DNA of 64,000 nt, from contig OZ005651.1 of assembly GCA_963930645.1 (NCBI GenBank), forward strand, positions 132,225,475 through 132,289,474, written 5' to 3'. The translations under genes were made by a program, and so were the position numbers. The stretch comes from Salticus scenicus (taxonomy: Eukaryota > Arthropoda > Arachnida > Araneae > Salticidae). Within the stretch, counting starts at the first letter, position 1, and every line of letters starts with the position of its first letter. Of this stretch, positions 27,569 through 39,400 are shown piece after piece. The notes beneath the pieces were generated by a model. The model searched no databases. It was not told where the DNA came from and saw only the letters and a program-made list of their open reading frames with translations.

Positions 27569-27637
27569 AAATAAAAAGAAAAGAAAAAGCAGGTACTAAG
27601 AATACTCCGGAATAAATTATAAAAGTTGGCAACCCTG
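27389..27637. mobile_element. MITE with 6-bp target duplication, CTTGCCAAC ends
   Basis: CATTAT precedes (27383-27388) and follows (27638-27643) a body whose ends read GAGACTTGCCAAC and, on the other strand, CAGGGTTGCCAAC. The centre includes CACACCAGTATTTTTACAGA, related to the copies at 47.8 and 61.7 kb. A poly(A) run occupies part of the interior. Confidence 0.6.
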
Positions 27638-27649
27638 CATTATAAATAA

Positions 27650-30600
27650 TCATCAAACTAAATGCAATATGCAGTATTGATTATCTAACTTTCTATAAAT
27701 TTTGAAGATTATTATTATTATTATTATTATTATTTAAGAGTTATATGTAATTTATTTTTTTTTTCAGCTGATTATTCAACATTTATACATGCAAAAATAT
27801 TTTGATTAATAAAATTTCTTTTTATTCCGGTAACTTTTTATAACACATACAAAAAAATTCTTCTGGTATTATAGTGCTTATAAATAACAACGACATAATA
27901 TTTTCCATACAAGCATTTCTAAAAAAGGAGATTCATTGTAGTATAAAAATTTCATTTTTTTGTTGTTTTTCCTAACGTATTGCTGAAAAAAAGTTTGTTT
28001 CTGAAAATATTAAAATAACATGATTTTGAAAACAATTTTTTATTCCGCTTGTCAATTCTTAAGTTTTAAAGGTAAAAAGAGAGAAAAATAAAAACTTTTA
28101 TATATCTTGGCTATAAAGTAAAGGCAGAAAATCGTGAGTACCATTATGTCTCGAAAACGATTGATAAATGGTAAATAAAACAGAAGATGTTTCTGATTTT
28201 CAAAGAGGAAGGAAAAATAAAAATTCTTAAAGTTCTGTTTTTAAGTGAATCCCATATATCTTTGTAAATGTCTAACAAAACTTCCACGATAACTGCACTC
28301 TAAAACATTTAAAATGTTTGTCTTTTTTTCCCTATCACGCAGTGCCTTTTAATATTAAAAATACACAAATAAAATAAAGGATAAGCCTCTAAAATGATCC
28401 AACTAAAAAGAAATCATTGATAAAGGCCCTTTGTAAAATTTCATATTTTATAAAGGAGACTAAGCTTTAGGAAAACAAGTGTTTTGGAGACTCTGGAAGT
28501 TATACGTGACCTGGTCATTCCGGACTTCTTTCTAAAAATACAGATTTTATTGCTATAACTCACGAAATGGGCAATAAGCGATGGATTTTTTTTTTAGTAT
28601 TATTATTTCTGTTTATACTTACCTGATGACAGTTTGTGAAGTCCGATAAAAATACTTTTTTCTTTCTTCTAACGATAATGTCCATTGCTTCACAAGATAA
28701 AGACATTTATATGAGTTTTAGGGCCGTAAATTTTCTCATTTGTTAGCAATGGTCGAGGCATGTTAGCAAATCATTTATTCGCCATAAAAGTGCACTACAA
28801 AGTTTTTATTATATGTGAAGATATTCAGCTTGATGTAAAAAATAAAAAGTTAACGGATTCACATTGCATTAAAAGGATTTTGCTCAGTAGGTTTTGAATT
28901 CAAAGAACTGCCAATTTCGTTATTAAAATGCAACGGTAATAGTGTAATCTCAGTAACATATTTATTGTTAAATCATTTCACGCGAGTAATGAAAGCTTAG
29001 TTATTCAAAAAGAACATCAAAATTACGATTTAGTGTACAAGAACAGTAGTACGTTAGACAGACGTATACAAATACACATTTTTATAGATATTTTTTCTAC
29101 ATATACAAGTGTTTTTATGCTCAGTGGATATTCAGGTCAAGTTCATATAATCCGTGATGGTGTGCCGTGTTTATAATTGTGTTACAAATAATGTTTTAGT
29201 ATAACACTGGTTACGAATGTTCGATGCACAGAAAATAATGTCTTGTTGAAACAACAAAATTTTTATTGACGCTATATCAAAAAATAAAAAAATAAATAAA
29301 AAATAAATAAAAAGTTGACTTAAATTGTTTTGTTGTTTCAAAAAATTTCTTTTGTTGTTTTAACAAAAGATTTTTTTTGTTTGTATTTAAATTGCCGCAG
29401 AAATGTATTTAAAACCGAAAATTATATAAATAATGAATTAAATGTGCATTACTTAGTCAAAAGATATATTCCCTTAAATAGATTCTTGGATTAAAATTGG
29501 TTTTTGAGATGGTTTTGCAAATAGCTTTGCGTTTAATGTGTTATACATTTACATATGCTCATGTGTTATACATATCATACATATACTCAAAAATGTAGTT
29601 TACTAAATGGTTTTTTATTAATTGATTAATTTAGGGGCAGGTTAAAAAAAAAGAGGCACACATGAAATTTTAAATTTGAAAAGTCTTTAATAGTTCATTC
29701 ACATGTATATATATATAATATAAAAAAAGTTGGAAAAAATTAAATGCATTTTTCTTGAAATCTAATTAGTCTTAATTTTTTTACTTTATCATAAATATTT
29801 ACCAATTACAAATATACAGATGATATTTATTAAGGTACATTTTAAATAACTTGTAATAAGAAGTGTGTATATATATATATATGTGTTTATTATTATTATC
29901 TGATAAAAAATTCAAAAACGGTAGAATGTTTATTCTTTAGACAAGGCTCAGAAAACAAAAAAATCTAAAGTATATGTAATTAATGGTTTTATATCATGCA
30001 TGGAATTTTATATATTTTATTTTGGTTGAATTTTACTAAGAACTGTTAATCATGTATGAAGTTTAGATGAACTAAACCTTATGCTGCACTCAACACTTTA
30101 CTTTCATCTTAATAAAATGCTTTTAATTAAAAAAAAAAAAAAAAAAAGTGTGGAAACAGTCTTGTATTAAGACGTTCTAAATCTGATTTCAAAGTTGTAG
30201 TGCATTCATTCTCCAGTACATTTTGTATTTTTTCAGTAACGGCTCAGACACTTCAGCCTTTCAAACCACCCCCTCTAACCGTAACCTCCTGTTTCCTTTC
30301 AGACAACTTCCTTTCACTTAATAAATTTAGCATCTTTTCCACCAAATGGGGTGAAGATGAGCAAGCACTAGAGCGCGAAAACTGTCAACTCCCCCCTTTA
30401 GAAAGTAGTTTGGAGACATGACAGGAATTTAGAAAGGTAAAGAATTTTAGATTACAGATGTCGCAGTACTATCACAAATGATATCACGTGTTTAATAAAT
30501 TTAGAGAAGTTAAAACTTTTAGAATAATAATTTTTAAGTAAATTTGTATGAATAAAACTGCGTGCATGGTATCTGGTGGTTATTAATCTAAGTTTGATAA

Positions 30601-31110
30601 CATGAGAAAACCATTACTAACTTAACTGAGATTATGCATACGAATTTCGCATAAAGTAATAACATAGTGTTGCCAAATGAAGATAATTTCAAAATAAAAG
30701 AAATTTAAAATATTTGTTTTCCAATAAGGTTAAAGTCTTTTTACGGAGGCCTCATATTTATATTTTGAATCACAATACCTTACATTTAAGTGTGTGCAAA
30801 TAATAATAATAATAATAATAAAAAAAGCAAGAGGCTTGCGGCATTATTTTCAAAACTATTACGCAGATAAATGTTAGTAAGCACTATACACAGTGGGTGA
30901 AAAAGAAAAAAAAAAGTAAGAAAGAAACCCTCAGTATTCAGCAAGTTTCAGAATTGTGTGTTTTATATGCAAAATACAACGAATGATTCTGTAAATTTAA
31001 ATTCCCTTTAAATAATTGCAATCTAAAAAAAACTTATTTACTTAACATTATTCTACATATAAACATTTTCATCAGAAATTGCGATAAAGAAGAATCACTA
31101 CTTTGTAAAT
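27650..31110. other. AT-rich sequence, mostly unassignable
   Basis: Contains (TTA)n at about 27710-27735, poly(A) near 30129 and (AAT)n near 30800. The frame at 30200-30421 lies in a CT-rich patch and has no recognisable motif. Confidence 0.5.
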
Positions 31111-31116
31111 GAAAAT

Positions 31117-31302
31117 ACCGTAATTTCCTGTGTATAATCCGCAGATAAAGTATGTCATTCCTCCACCAGAAATTTTGTTTAGCACAAAATCTGTATTATT
31201 TTGCAGAAACAGCTCGTACAAATAGAACCTTGATTGCTAATTATAACTTCTGGTGCAGAACTGACTTACCTAACCTGCGGATTATACACAGAAAATTACG
31301 GT
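31117..31302. mobile_element. 186-bp MITE, ACCGTAATTT ends
   Basis: The ends read ACCGTAATTTCCTGTGTATA and, on the other strand, ACCGTAATTTTCTGTGTATA, both continuing ATCCGCAG. The arms are about 29 bp. No coding capacity. Confidence 0.75.
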
Positions 31303-31429
31303 GAATGTTTTATATTATATATTGTACGTATATGTGATACATATGTAAGATTTATCATTCACTATCTTAGTTATTACTTTGAAACTTTGCATTTGTTGAG
31401 CAAATGTCTTGATGACGCAGTATATATTT

Positions 31430-31530
31430 ATAGATGGATAAATAGATAGATAGATATAGGTAGGTAGATAGATAGGTAGATCGATAGGTAGATAGATATA
31501 GGTATGTAGATAGATAGGTATATATATATG
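31430..31530. repeat. GATA/GGTA tetranucleotide repeat
   Basis: An irregular run of AGATAGAT and AGGTAGGT units. The Ile/Tyr-rich frames on both strands are artefacts. Confidence 0.9.
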
Positions 31531-31734
31531 AAATTGAACATACAATAGTTTGATAGAAATTTCCCAAATTTTGAAAAATTTTTACTTAAATATTCATACA
31601 AGTCCAATTAAAAAATAAGAAAAATATTGTGAGACAAATACTAATAAATTTTGAATTTTAAAATTAGACATTATCTGGTATAATCAGATCTTAATATGCA
31701 TTAAAAGAATCAGCAAAGGAAATTAAATACGACG

Positions 31735-32489
31735 ATGAGTCATAGGATAAAACAAAAAATTTCAAAAGATGCGCATATCAATCTATCCACTCTTATTAAT
31801 TTTATGCCACTTTTATATTATATTATTAGTCCACTCAAAATGTTTATTAAAACATTATTAATTTCCATTTCAGCAAATAAAATATTCTTTTGCATGAATG
31901 AATTAAATATGTGGAGATATTCAAATAAATTCTTAATGTTAAGAGTTTTTTTTCTTTTTCTAATTAGCTTTCAAAATAGTAAACTTAAAATTCAGAAATA
32001 TTAAATAATAATATTATTATTTAGTACAAAAGATAACGTACAAAAAGTCAACATAAGATTTTTAAGGAAAAGGAAATAAATCTGCAAAAGAAATCAGTAG
32101 ATTAATGACGATAGAAGAATAAAAACTGCAAAGTTTACGAAACCCAACCCTAAAGAAAAGAAATTCACAATCACGTAAAAAGCTGCTGAAGCTTCCAACG
32201 CATAGTTAAGAGTAAATTTGAATTGTTTATAAAAAGCAAGAAAAAGAAAATAAAGTAATGTGAGAAATATATATAAATATTTTTCTAAAGGAGTAGAACT
32301 GTTTTTCGTGTCTATGATGATTTGTTTTACGAATGATTTATTGTTTATTTTCTCTTTTATTATTCGGATACAATATTTGTAAAAATGATAGCGTTCATGC
32401 GCCTGTTCATAATATCTACCGTAGCACGTAATAAGGATTTGATATGCAGGTATTGCTTTGGAGAACGGAGCGATTTCATGATGGATCAT
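31735..32489. other. Region with two unrecognised open frames
   Basis: A plus frame (31735-32004, 89 codons) and a minus frame (32094-32489, 131 codons). The minus frame ends in a strongly hydrophobic C-terminal half that could form membrane segments. I recognise no family in either, and AT-rich DNA readily gives such frames. The minus one is the longer and deserves a database search before dismissal. Confidence 0.2.
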
Positions 32490-32934
32490 ACGTTGAATGA
32501 GACTGGGGCATATAATTGACGAAGATCCATCTTTTCAGAAACACACCCCTGTAAGACGGCTCAGTTTTTCTCTATGTGCGTTATTAAATTAACTCCCAAA
32601 TCATCCAATAGTAAAAACATAGCTGAATACAGATTATTAAATTAATTTCTATAGTAAATGCTGAGCAAGTGCACAATAAATGAAATTTTAAAAGTTTTTT
32701 GAATGGGAAATATTAAATGAGATTTTAAAAACCGTTGAAAATGAAGTTTAATTTTCAGTATGAAATTCAGTAGTTAGTTGCGTATTATTGTTATTATCTA
32801 GTTGTTGTAGTTCTTTATTAATCTTTTATTTGAACATTTAATATTCTGTATATTTTTTCGAAACGTTCATAGGTAAGTTTTTGTAAATAAATTTATGCTG
32901 TAATTTTATCAGTGTGTGCAAATATAGAAAAAAG

Positions 32935-32936
<2 letters not shown>

Positions 32937-32972
<36 letters not shown>
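32937..32972. repeat. (TA)n microsatellite
   Basis: Directly abuts the left end of the inverted-repeat element at 32975. Confidence 0.9.
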
Positions 32973-32974
<2 letters not shown>

Positions 32975-32976
<2 letters not shown>

Positions 32977-33634
32977 CGTAAAATAACGTGCAAGCGCAAC
33001 CTCAATCTTTAAAAAAAAATATCGGGAGGAGTGGACGGATGAAATGTAAAAGTATGCAAAAGTATGGGTCTCTGCTGCTAAAGTTAAGGTGCATAAAAAA
33101 TGATTTTAAAACAATATATAATATATATATATAATGTGTGTGTGTGTGTTGCAATGAAAACAAAATTAATTAAATACAGCAATTTGTTGGTTAGCTGCCA
33201 TTCAACTAACCGGAAATATTCGGACAATTATTTTTTTCATTCCAATAAATTGTTTTATATATTTGCCGCTATTTTAGGAAGCTTACGATTTCCACATTTT
33301 CCGATAATCATAATCTAATATAATATGATACAAATATGAATTAAATCTATGTGGAGACACTTTGTGCAGGAATATGTAAAGGAAAAAGGAGAAAAAAAGT
33401 ACTTTTTCTTTAACAAATATCATTGTTTATATTTCCAAAGGCGGGTGTTAAAAAAAGCAATAAAAACGTAAAATACTACCACCTATTCAGAGGGAGTCTA
33501 CTGCTCAGCAGAAGCGAGCGTTTTTTCGGTAATTAAAAAAAAAAAAAAAAAAAAAAACGAAATTCATGTGAAAAGCAGTTGGGGAGGGGGGGGGGATTTA
33601 ATCGAGAGAGGACGCTTTTGTGATATTTTACGGT
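32975..33634. mobile_element. 660-bp inverted-repeat element, ACCGTAAAATA ends
   Basis: The ends read ACCGTAAAATAACGTGCAAG and, on the other strand, ACCGTAAAATATCACAAAAG. TA dinucleotides flank both sides. The interior contains (TG)n near 33135, poly(A) near 33536-33556 and a poly(G) run near 33585. No transposase frame. Confidence 0.55.
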
Positions 33635-33882
33635 ATAAATATGGTAGCGTGTGTGTGTGCCATTTTTTCTAAATTCAGCAATTTGAATACATACTTAAAA
33701 ATACTATTATTGTTTATTTCTTTAAAAGGTGGTTATACTACATTAATATAGATTTTTTTTTAGAGCAACAATACATAGTCAGCAAAAAATGTTTCTATTG
33801 TAAAGAAATTAATGTAAATATCTTTGCCCTGCATGAGAGAAGAGAAAGACGAGAAGGAGAGTGACAAAAACGTAGGGTTAGT

Positions 33883-35514
33883 TTGTTTACTACCATAACC
33901 ACATTATATATATATATATATATATATATATCCATCAAAAACTTCATCATTCAAAAAACTTTTAAATACAATATTACTTTAGGCAGAAAAATATTTAACT
34001 ATAATAAATTTGCTAAATTTCTTACTTCTAATGATCAGCCTCCATGCTATTGTTCTGATTCCAAATATAAATCTTTTTTCAATACATCTCATGGTCATAT
34101 TATTACTGGTGATATCAATATTGTGGAAAATCTTACTCTTAGATCTTTGATGAAGTATGGTACTAAATTTCGGATGCCCTCAAAATTCAAATTTATTGAT
34201 ATCATTACTCAATTTAATTTAGACTTGGATCTCTTTATATACAAAATTGCTATTGATTATAATAAACCAGTGGAATTTTTTAATGAGTGGAAATTTAAGT
34301 TATTGGAGAAATTTAAACTTGATTTAGTTTATAATATGCACCATCTTTCTAATATCAAGTACTATGATTTCAAAGAAATTCATTCAGCAATTCTAGACTT
34401 ACAGTCTAAATTTATTATTACTTATGTTGACAAGGCGGCTAATAACTATGCAATTATTTGCAAAAAGTATTATAAACAACTTCTTTTTGATACTATGGAT
34501 ACTAGTAATATTTTTCTTAAGATTAAAGACAGTATCGAAATTAAAAATAGGCATATATTTAATTATTATAAGTTGTTAAAAACTAAATGTAATAACTACA
34601 ATTACCCTTATTTAGTTGTAATTCCAAAATTTCATAAAGATCCTATTAAATTTCGTACTGTTACTGTTGCCTGCAATGCCTATACTTCTAATGCTAATAT
34701 TATGTTATTGAATATCCTTAAAAAATTACATAGTTATATTGTTTCTAACAAGTGTAATTTTTTTCTAAAAAATAGTTTTCAACTCAAAAATAAAATTAAA
34801 AATCTTACTGATATTACTGGTATAAAAACTTTTGATTTCAATGATCTTTTTAATAATATTGATATTAAAGATATGTTTGATATTATAAATAAACTTTTTG
34901 TAGAAAATTTGCAGTATTTAAATCTAAATGTATGCATAACTCCTTCAGCCTTTAAAACTCTGACTAGGTTTATCCTTTTCCATAACTATATTTTATTCAA
35001 TAAATTTTTATATAAACAACGTTTAGGATTGCCACAAGGTGGAATTGCTTCTAGCATATTAGCTGATCTATACTTATATTATTATGAGCGTGACATTGAG
35101 TGTACTAACTTTAAATTACTACGATACATAGATGATATAATTATATTATATTGGGATAAAAATCACACCAATCTAGACTTACCTGTCAAATATCCTGAAA
35201 ATCTGTCTCTAAGTAGTACTGATTTGGATTCTAGTGTCATTAATTTCTTAGATTTAAAAATTATTCTTAATAGTAATGGCCAATTAGAATTTGACTTATA
35301 CGATAAAAAGAAAGATTTCCCCTTTAAGGTAAATTTTTTCACTAACTTTAAAACATGCTTACATAAATCTGTATTTGTCAATATTCTTCTTAATTTTACT
35401 CTAAGGATCAAATATTTAGTGTCTGATAAACATCAAAAATTACAATTTCGATTCTTTAAAAATTTAGCATTAATTAATGGCTATCCCAAACACTTAATTA
35501 AAAAATTCTTTTAA
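33883..35514 (+). CDS. Penelope-like reverse transcriptase, 5'-truncated
   Basis: Encodes an RNA-dependent DNA polymerase that would copy the element RNA at its insertion site. The annotated start lies inside or just before the (TA)n tract, so roughly the first 16 residues are microsatellite read-through and real homology starts near residue 17. Visible in order: CYCSDS (55-60), HGHIITGDINI (70-80, a motif I associate with the Naiad-type Penelope-like clade), YVDKAANNYAIICKKYY (181-197), IPKFHKDP (247-254), motif A FDFNDLFNNI with catalytic Asp 318, motif B GLPQGGIASSILADLYL (about 382-398), motif C YIDD (415-418), FLDLKI (about 455), and GYPKHLI near the C-terminus. All catalytic aspartates are present and no stop interrupts 543 codons, which suggests a young or recently constrained copy. 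No endonuclease domain is present. Membership in Penelope-like elements is firm from the motifs; the subclade is recollection. Confidence 0.8.
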   Translation: MFTTITTLYIYIYIYISIKNFIIQKTFKYNITLGRKIFNYNKFAKFLTSNDQPPCYCSDSKYKSFFNTSHGHIITGDINIVENLTLRSLMKYGTKFRMPSKFKFIDIITQFNLDLDLFIYKIAIDYNKPVEFFNEWKFKLLEKFKLDLVYNMHHLSNIKYYDFKEIHSAILDLQSKFIITYVDKAANNYAIICKKYYKQLLFDTMDTSNIFLKIKDSIEIKNRHIFNYYKLLKTKCNNYNYPYLVVIPKFHKDPIKFRTVTVACNAYTSNANIMLLNILKKLHSYIVSNKCNFFLKNSFQLKNKIKNLTDITGIKTFDFNDLFNNIDIKDMFDIINKLFVENLQYLNLNVCITPSAFKTLTRFILFHNYILFNKFLYKQRLGLPQGGIASSILADLYLYYYERDIECTNFKLLRYIDDIIILYWDKNHTNLDLPVKYPENLSLSSTDLDSSVINFLDLKIILNSNGQLEFDLYDKKKDFPFKVNFFTNFKTCLHKSVFVNILLNFTLRIKYLVSDKHQKLQFRFFKNLALINGYPKHLIKKFF

Positions 35515-35558
35515 TTATTTATTTAATTATTAAAAAATTCTTTTAATTATTTATTTAA

Positions 35559-35560
<2 letters not shown>
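35478..35560 (+). repeat. 36-bp tandem duplication across the RT stop codon
   Basis: TTAAAAAATTCTTTTAATTA-type sequence containing the stop is repeated directly downstream, followed by ATT repeats and poly(T). This looks like replication slippage. Confidence 0.7.
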
Positions 35561-35589
<29 letters not shown>

Positions 35590-35590
35590 T

Positions 35591-35622
<32 letters not shown>

Positions 35623-35793
35623 CTCCTCATACATTTTATTCAAATTTAAATTTACGTTTAGGTATTATTATTTGGTTTTCATCAAATACATTGATTATTT
35701 GAATCCTAAATTTATTTGATTTTATTTTTCCATTATTTTCATCTTATTACTCCAGATGGCAGCACTATTCATGATTCAATACTAGGAATCATC

Positions 35794-35829
<36 letters not shown>

Positions 35830-36298
35830 CAAGGATTTGAATCCTTATCATACATGAATTCCACTGTGAATCCTAAAAATTACTCTATGGTCAATTCTAT
35901 TTTGAACTAATTAACTGTGGATCTAACTGCTAACTGATTGTTACATTTTTACATGTGCGAGTGTGCGACGTTCATTGCTTCAATTTCATTTAGAAAGGTT
36001 AAAGTAATCTTATTATTCTACAGTTTTATGGGTTTAATTTTAATCTTATATTTAAATGGTTATGGTTTTCATATTTAGGTAAAGGTTTTATTATGATTAT
36101 CGATTTAGTATCGTTTTATTATGATTTCGTTTTTCTATATTGACTATGTCTATTTCTTTATTGAGTTGTGTTCATTTCAAATATTTTATTCAGTAAGTTG
36201 AATTTTTGTATTTTTATTTTAATCTTAATTTTATGGTTTTGGTTTGTCATATTAGGTTATAGTTTTGTTTTTATCTTCTCGTTTCATGGTTTTTCTAT

Positions 36299-36420
36299 GG
36301 GTGTTTCGGGCCTGCGAACAAAGAAATTCTTAGCTTTTGCTTTCTTTGTTACAGAAAAACATCCATATTTTAGCTTATTTGCATTCTACCAGGCCCTTGA
36401 AAACGTTAGAATGCAAATAA
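36299..36420 (+). ncRNA. Structured RNA with kissing-loop pseudoknot, copy 1
   Basis: Stem A pairs GGGTGTTT (36299-36306) with AAACATCC (36357-36364). Inside it are the G-rich strand GGGCCTG (36308-36314) and hairpin B, a perfect 10-bp stem (36317-36326 with 36341-36350). Hairpin C follows: a perfect 14-bp stem (36375-36388 with 36407-36420) whose loop begins CAGGCCC (36390-36396), fully complementary to the G-rich strand, then TTGAAAACG. The identical topology with different sequences is present in the second element at 44250-44366. No CTGANGA hammerhead core is present. Function is inferred: self-processing, RT recognition or RNA stability. Confidence 0.6.
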
Positions 36421-36563
36421 TGCTTTTTTTCTTATTCCAATTTACAATATTTATTTCGATTTTTCTTTAATTCTTCTTTGATTTGATATGGGTAGTCTTA
36501 GCTTGTGATCCAAGGAATTGTTTTAATACTGAAGTTGAGTCATCTTTAAATTTCATAAAAAAA

Positions 36564-36619
36564 TTTTTGCACTGATTATATTAATGTATTTCTATATTTT
36601 TGCACTGATTATATTAATG

Positions 36620-36629
<10 letters not shown>
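36564..36629 (+). repeat. Direct repeat of 33 bp abutting the terminal (TA)n
   Basis: TTTTTGCACTGATTATATTA-type unit occurs twice in a row (36564-36596 and 36597-36629), and the second copy runs straight into the (TA)n. It may mark the element 3' terminus. Confidence 0.7.
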
Positions 36630-36662
<33 letters not shown>

Positions 36663-36664
36663 GG

Positions 36665-37603
36665 AATAGTGCTATTCTGCTATTGGTTATTGGCAACTTA
36701 TATATGTATTATCAATAAATAAATATTAAATGAAACATAATTCAAAGACTTAGTGAAACTAAATAATAGTTTATTTTAAAATAAATTGTCAAACATCTTC
36801 TATTGTATATAATAAAATTTACTTTGATGCAATTGCATTTTCAATCTTATTATGTGCAATAATAATAGTAATAATAAATAGCATAAAAGTTCAAAGCATA
36901 TTGTGAATTAATAAATTATGACCACGCTTTAATTTAAAAATATTTTAGAGTTTTTTAATTTAAAATAGTTTTAACTATATGATATATCTTGCATAATTTC
37001 TGCATAAAAGTCTTGTACTTTATTTATGCGTGATAATAATTCATAATAAATAAATTCAGCCTCTTTTAAATTAATCTTCTCTTTAATTTAAATATTTTTG
37101 ATTGTTCAACTAAATTTGTAAAAGTATATAATATAGCTCTTAAAATATAATTTTTCATGATAGATAACGACGTTTCAATTTTCTTAAATTCCCTATTCTT
37201 TCGTAAATTGTACTGTTTAGCCTCGTTTTAATTTTTCTCCTTCTTTGTTAAATTTATAGAAAATATAGTTTAATTATATATAATGTGATTTTATAAGATT
37301 AAACTTTAAAATTTTATCAAGAACTGTAACTTAGTTTTCCTACATTTTTGTTCAGAAATAATAATAGCTTTAATTCATCACATATTTCTGCGTTCCAACT
37401 TCTAACTTCATAAAATGCTGGCTATAGCTAAACTCTTTCAAAATATTGAATGTTGAAATTTCATGCGTCTTGTGATTATTTTTCTGTGGTAATTTCCTAT
37501 TATTTATTATTTATTTTTTTATTTGTTCACTTTATTTATCAAATTTCTTTTACATTTATACGTATGTCTCCTATAGTACATAGCTTACATCGCTAATATA
37601 GTT

Positions 37604-37645
<42 letters not shown>

Positions 37646-38190
37646 TTAGACGTTTTTCAAGTTTTAAATAATGGTCTCATTGTTCATTTTTATGAATGTG
37701 ATTTAGATTGTTATATTAAAAAAAAAAAAAAAAAAAAAGAAAGAAAGAAAAAGAAAGATTTTTCAATCTATTTTTAATGATTTGCTTATCAAGTGGGTAT
37801 TCGGAACTTCGTGGTTTATTACCAAATGAGTATTTTGAATTTTTCATATTTTAAATAAATCGTTCATGGATATTTTTTATTTTTGGGAATAATTTTGGCA
37901 TTTAATCAACTATTTTGTTGCATTCTACAATCATTGTAACTATATGTATATATAAGAAAAATATATAGTATTTCTTTATTTGTTAATTACGTTTATGTGA
38001 AAGTTTTTAATAATTTAAACCACATTAAAACAAATATATTATTGTTAACTTTACTTTTAGTAGCTAAAGGAACAGGGAAACAAGGAAACATGGGCCGTAG
38101 CGTTCCTATACTTTTTTTGAGTTTTATTATTGTGTAATCACCGCTGTTTTTTTTTTTTTTTTTTTTAAGATTTTAATTTTTACAAGTTTC
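36665..38190. other. AT-rich sequence with homopolymers
   Basis: Poly(T) at about 37606-37638 and poly(A)-GAAA repeats at about 37718-37757. Nothing else recognised. Confidence 0.55.
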
Positions 38191-38192
38191 AT

Positions 38193-38402
38193 TGCTCGAG
38201 CACTTCACAATGTGAGTGCGGGGCTGAGGGTAATGCAAATCATTACTTTTTCTCATGCCCACTAACTCATGATTGGCGTATCCTTAACCCACCTAATAAA
38301 CCTAACGACTGGCTTTTTAATATCGTTACCCGGCTTCCCCTACGTCAGAAACTAACCAGAATCTATAACTTCTTAATGCATCTTTCCAATTTGACCAACT
38401 AA
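38193..38402 (+). CDS. 3' end of a LINE ORF2 (5'-truncated)
   Basis: A clean frame of 69 codons reading from TGC at 38193 to the stop at 38400-38402. It has the C-terminal zinc-knuckle-like pattern CECG...NHYFFSCPLTH typical of the end of non-LTR retrotransposon polyproteins (CxC, then His and Cys), followed by DWRILNPPNKPNDWLFNIV. The reverse transcriptase and endonuclease parts are absent, as expected after incomplete reverse transcription. I favour an I/R1-like or CR1-like clade but cannot decide. Confidence 0.6.
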   Translation, partial: CSSTSQCECGAEGNANHYFFSCPLTHDWRILNPPNKPNDWLFNIVTRLPLRQKLTRIYNFLMHLSNLTN

Positions 38403-38720
38403 TTTTTCAATCTTCCAAGGCAGTTACCAACTTTTCTTTTGGAGGTCCATATAATTTTTCAACACAAGCCTTTCCATGCGAGGGAGCAAGGCTCCGTTTT
38501 TCTTTTTATATTCTTGTTAACTTGTCGCCCTCTGTCGTGTGAAAGTTCCGCTTTGGCGACCTCTGTAATTTTTTTTCTCTTTATGCAATAAACAACGGAG
38601 GAGGTTTAATCTTTAGACACGGGCTCTTTTGAATCTCCACAGTGCCATCGGAGCCCGTCTCTAAAGGTTAAAATCGCTCAAAACCGCTGCATAGTGGTGA
38701 GCGGCCACCTTCCGTCTTAG
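38403..38720 (+). mobile_element. LINE 3' untranslated region with a long hairpin
   Basis: Directly follows the LINE stop codon. It is notably GC-richer than the neighbourhood and contains a hairpin of about 23 bp (38604-38626 with 38651-38673; left arm includes CTTTAGACACGGGCTC, right arm GAGCCCGTCTCTAAAG). It seems to end in CTTAGAATCTTAGAAT, two copies of an 8-bp unit, as LINE tails often do. The exact 3' boundary is uncertain. Confidence 0.5.
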
Positions 38721-38724
38721 AATC

Positions 38725-39400
38725 TTAGAATATTATTGTAAAAAGTATTGTTGAGAAGTAGATTATTATAGTTGAAATTTTTCTTGAGAAGTGAAAGTAA
38801 TAAAACGTACGTAGAAAAAAAAAATAAAGAAATAAAGAAACGCTGAGCGCTGAGGGAATGACATTTCTTAACCCCCCCCCCCTTCCCTCAAAAAAAAAAA
38901 AAAAAAAAGTGTTCCATTCATCCAAAAAGTATATTTAAACTTATTATACAGAGAAGAGGGCATGTATCTGAAAATTTCTTGCACTTGTTTCTTTTCATAC
39001 AAATTTATAAGTGTTACTTTTGAGAAAGAAAAGAAAGTCGTTATTTAGAGAAAATGACCCATATAATATTTAAGAATAAATCCCCTTATTACATGAACTA
39101 ATGAACCTTGCTCTTGAACAAAAGCGCAATCAGCTATCAATTAATTTGAGCCATATTAAAAAAAAAAATAGTATCTTTATTCAGCAACATTCGTGTAATA
39201 AATAGATACATATAAAAACTGGTATAAAATAAATAATAAAAATAAAAATAAAAATTTTTGCATAAGCTTTGAAAAATGAAGTATGAATAATCTTTTTTCT
39301 TTATACGCAAAAGAGACATTTCTTAACTATATAGTAAAATAAAAACTAAACAAAAGTAAGAGAGTAAGACAAGAACACTTAAAGCTGAAAAGAAAAGGAA
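38725..39400. other. AT-rich sequence, nothing recognised
   Basis: Poly(C)/poly(A) runs at about 38872-38908. The small minus-strand frames are AT-driven. Confidence 0.55.

Larger units (their letters stand above)
33899..36660 (+). mobile_element. Penelope-like retroelement bounded by (TA)n, copy 1
   Basis: Runs from the (TA)n at 33905-33932 through a complete-looking reverse-transcriptase domain and about 1.1 kb of non-coding sequence to a second (TA)n at about 36628-36658. The 3' part holds a 36-bp duplication straddling the stop codon, two long poly(T) runs (about 35590-35621 and 35798-35829), the structured RNA at 36299-36420 and two direct copies of a 33-bp unit abutting the terminal (TA)n. 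The N-terminal GIY-YIG region expected for this type of Penelope-like element is missing, so the copy looks 5'-truncated. The 3' limit is inferred from the TA tract. Confidence 0.65.

Noticed and set aside
28621..28670. CTGATGA as a hammerhead core
   Set aside because: No paired stem II followed by GAAA downstream.
35163..35411. Minus-strand frame within the first RT gene
   Set aside because: Antisense shadow of the RT frame.
36299..36420. Hammerhead ribozyme in the TA-bounded elements
   Set aside because: No CTGANGA core on either strand and the stem order does not fit; HDV-like and twister folds were also tried by eye and do not fit.
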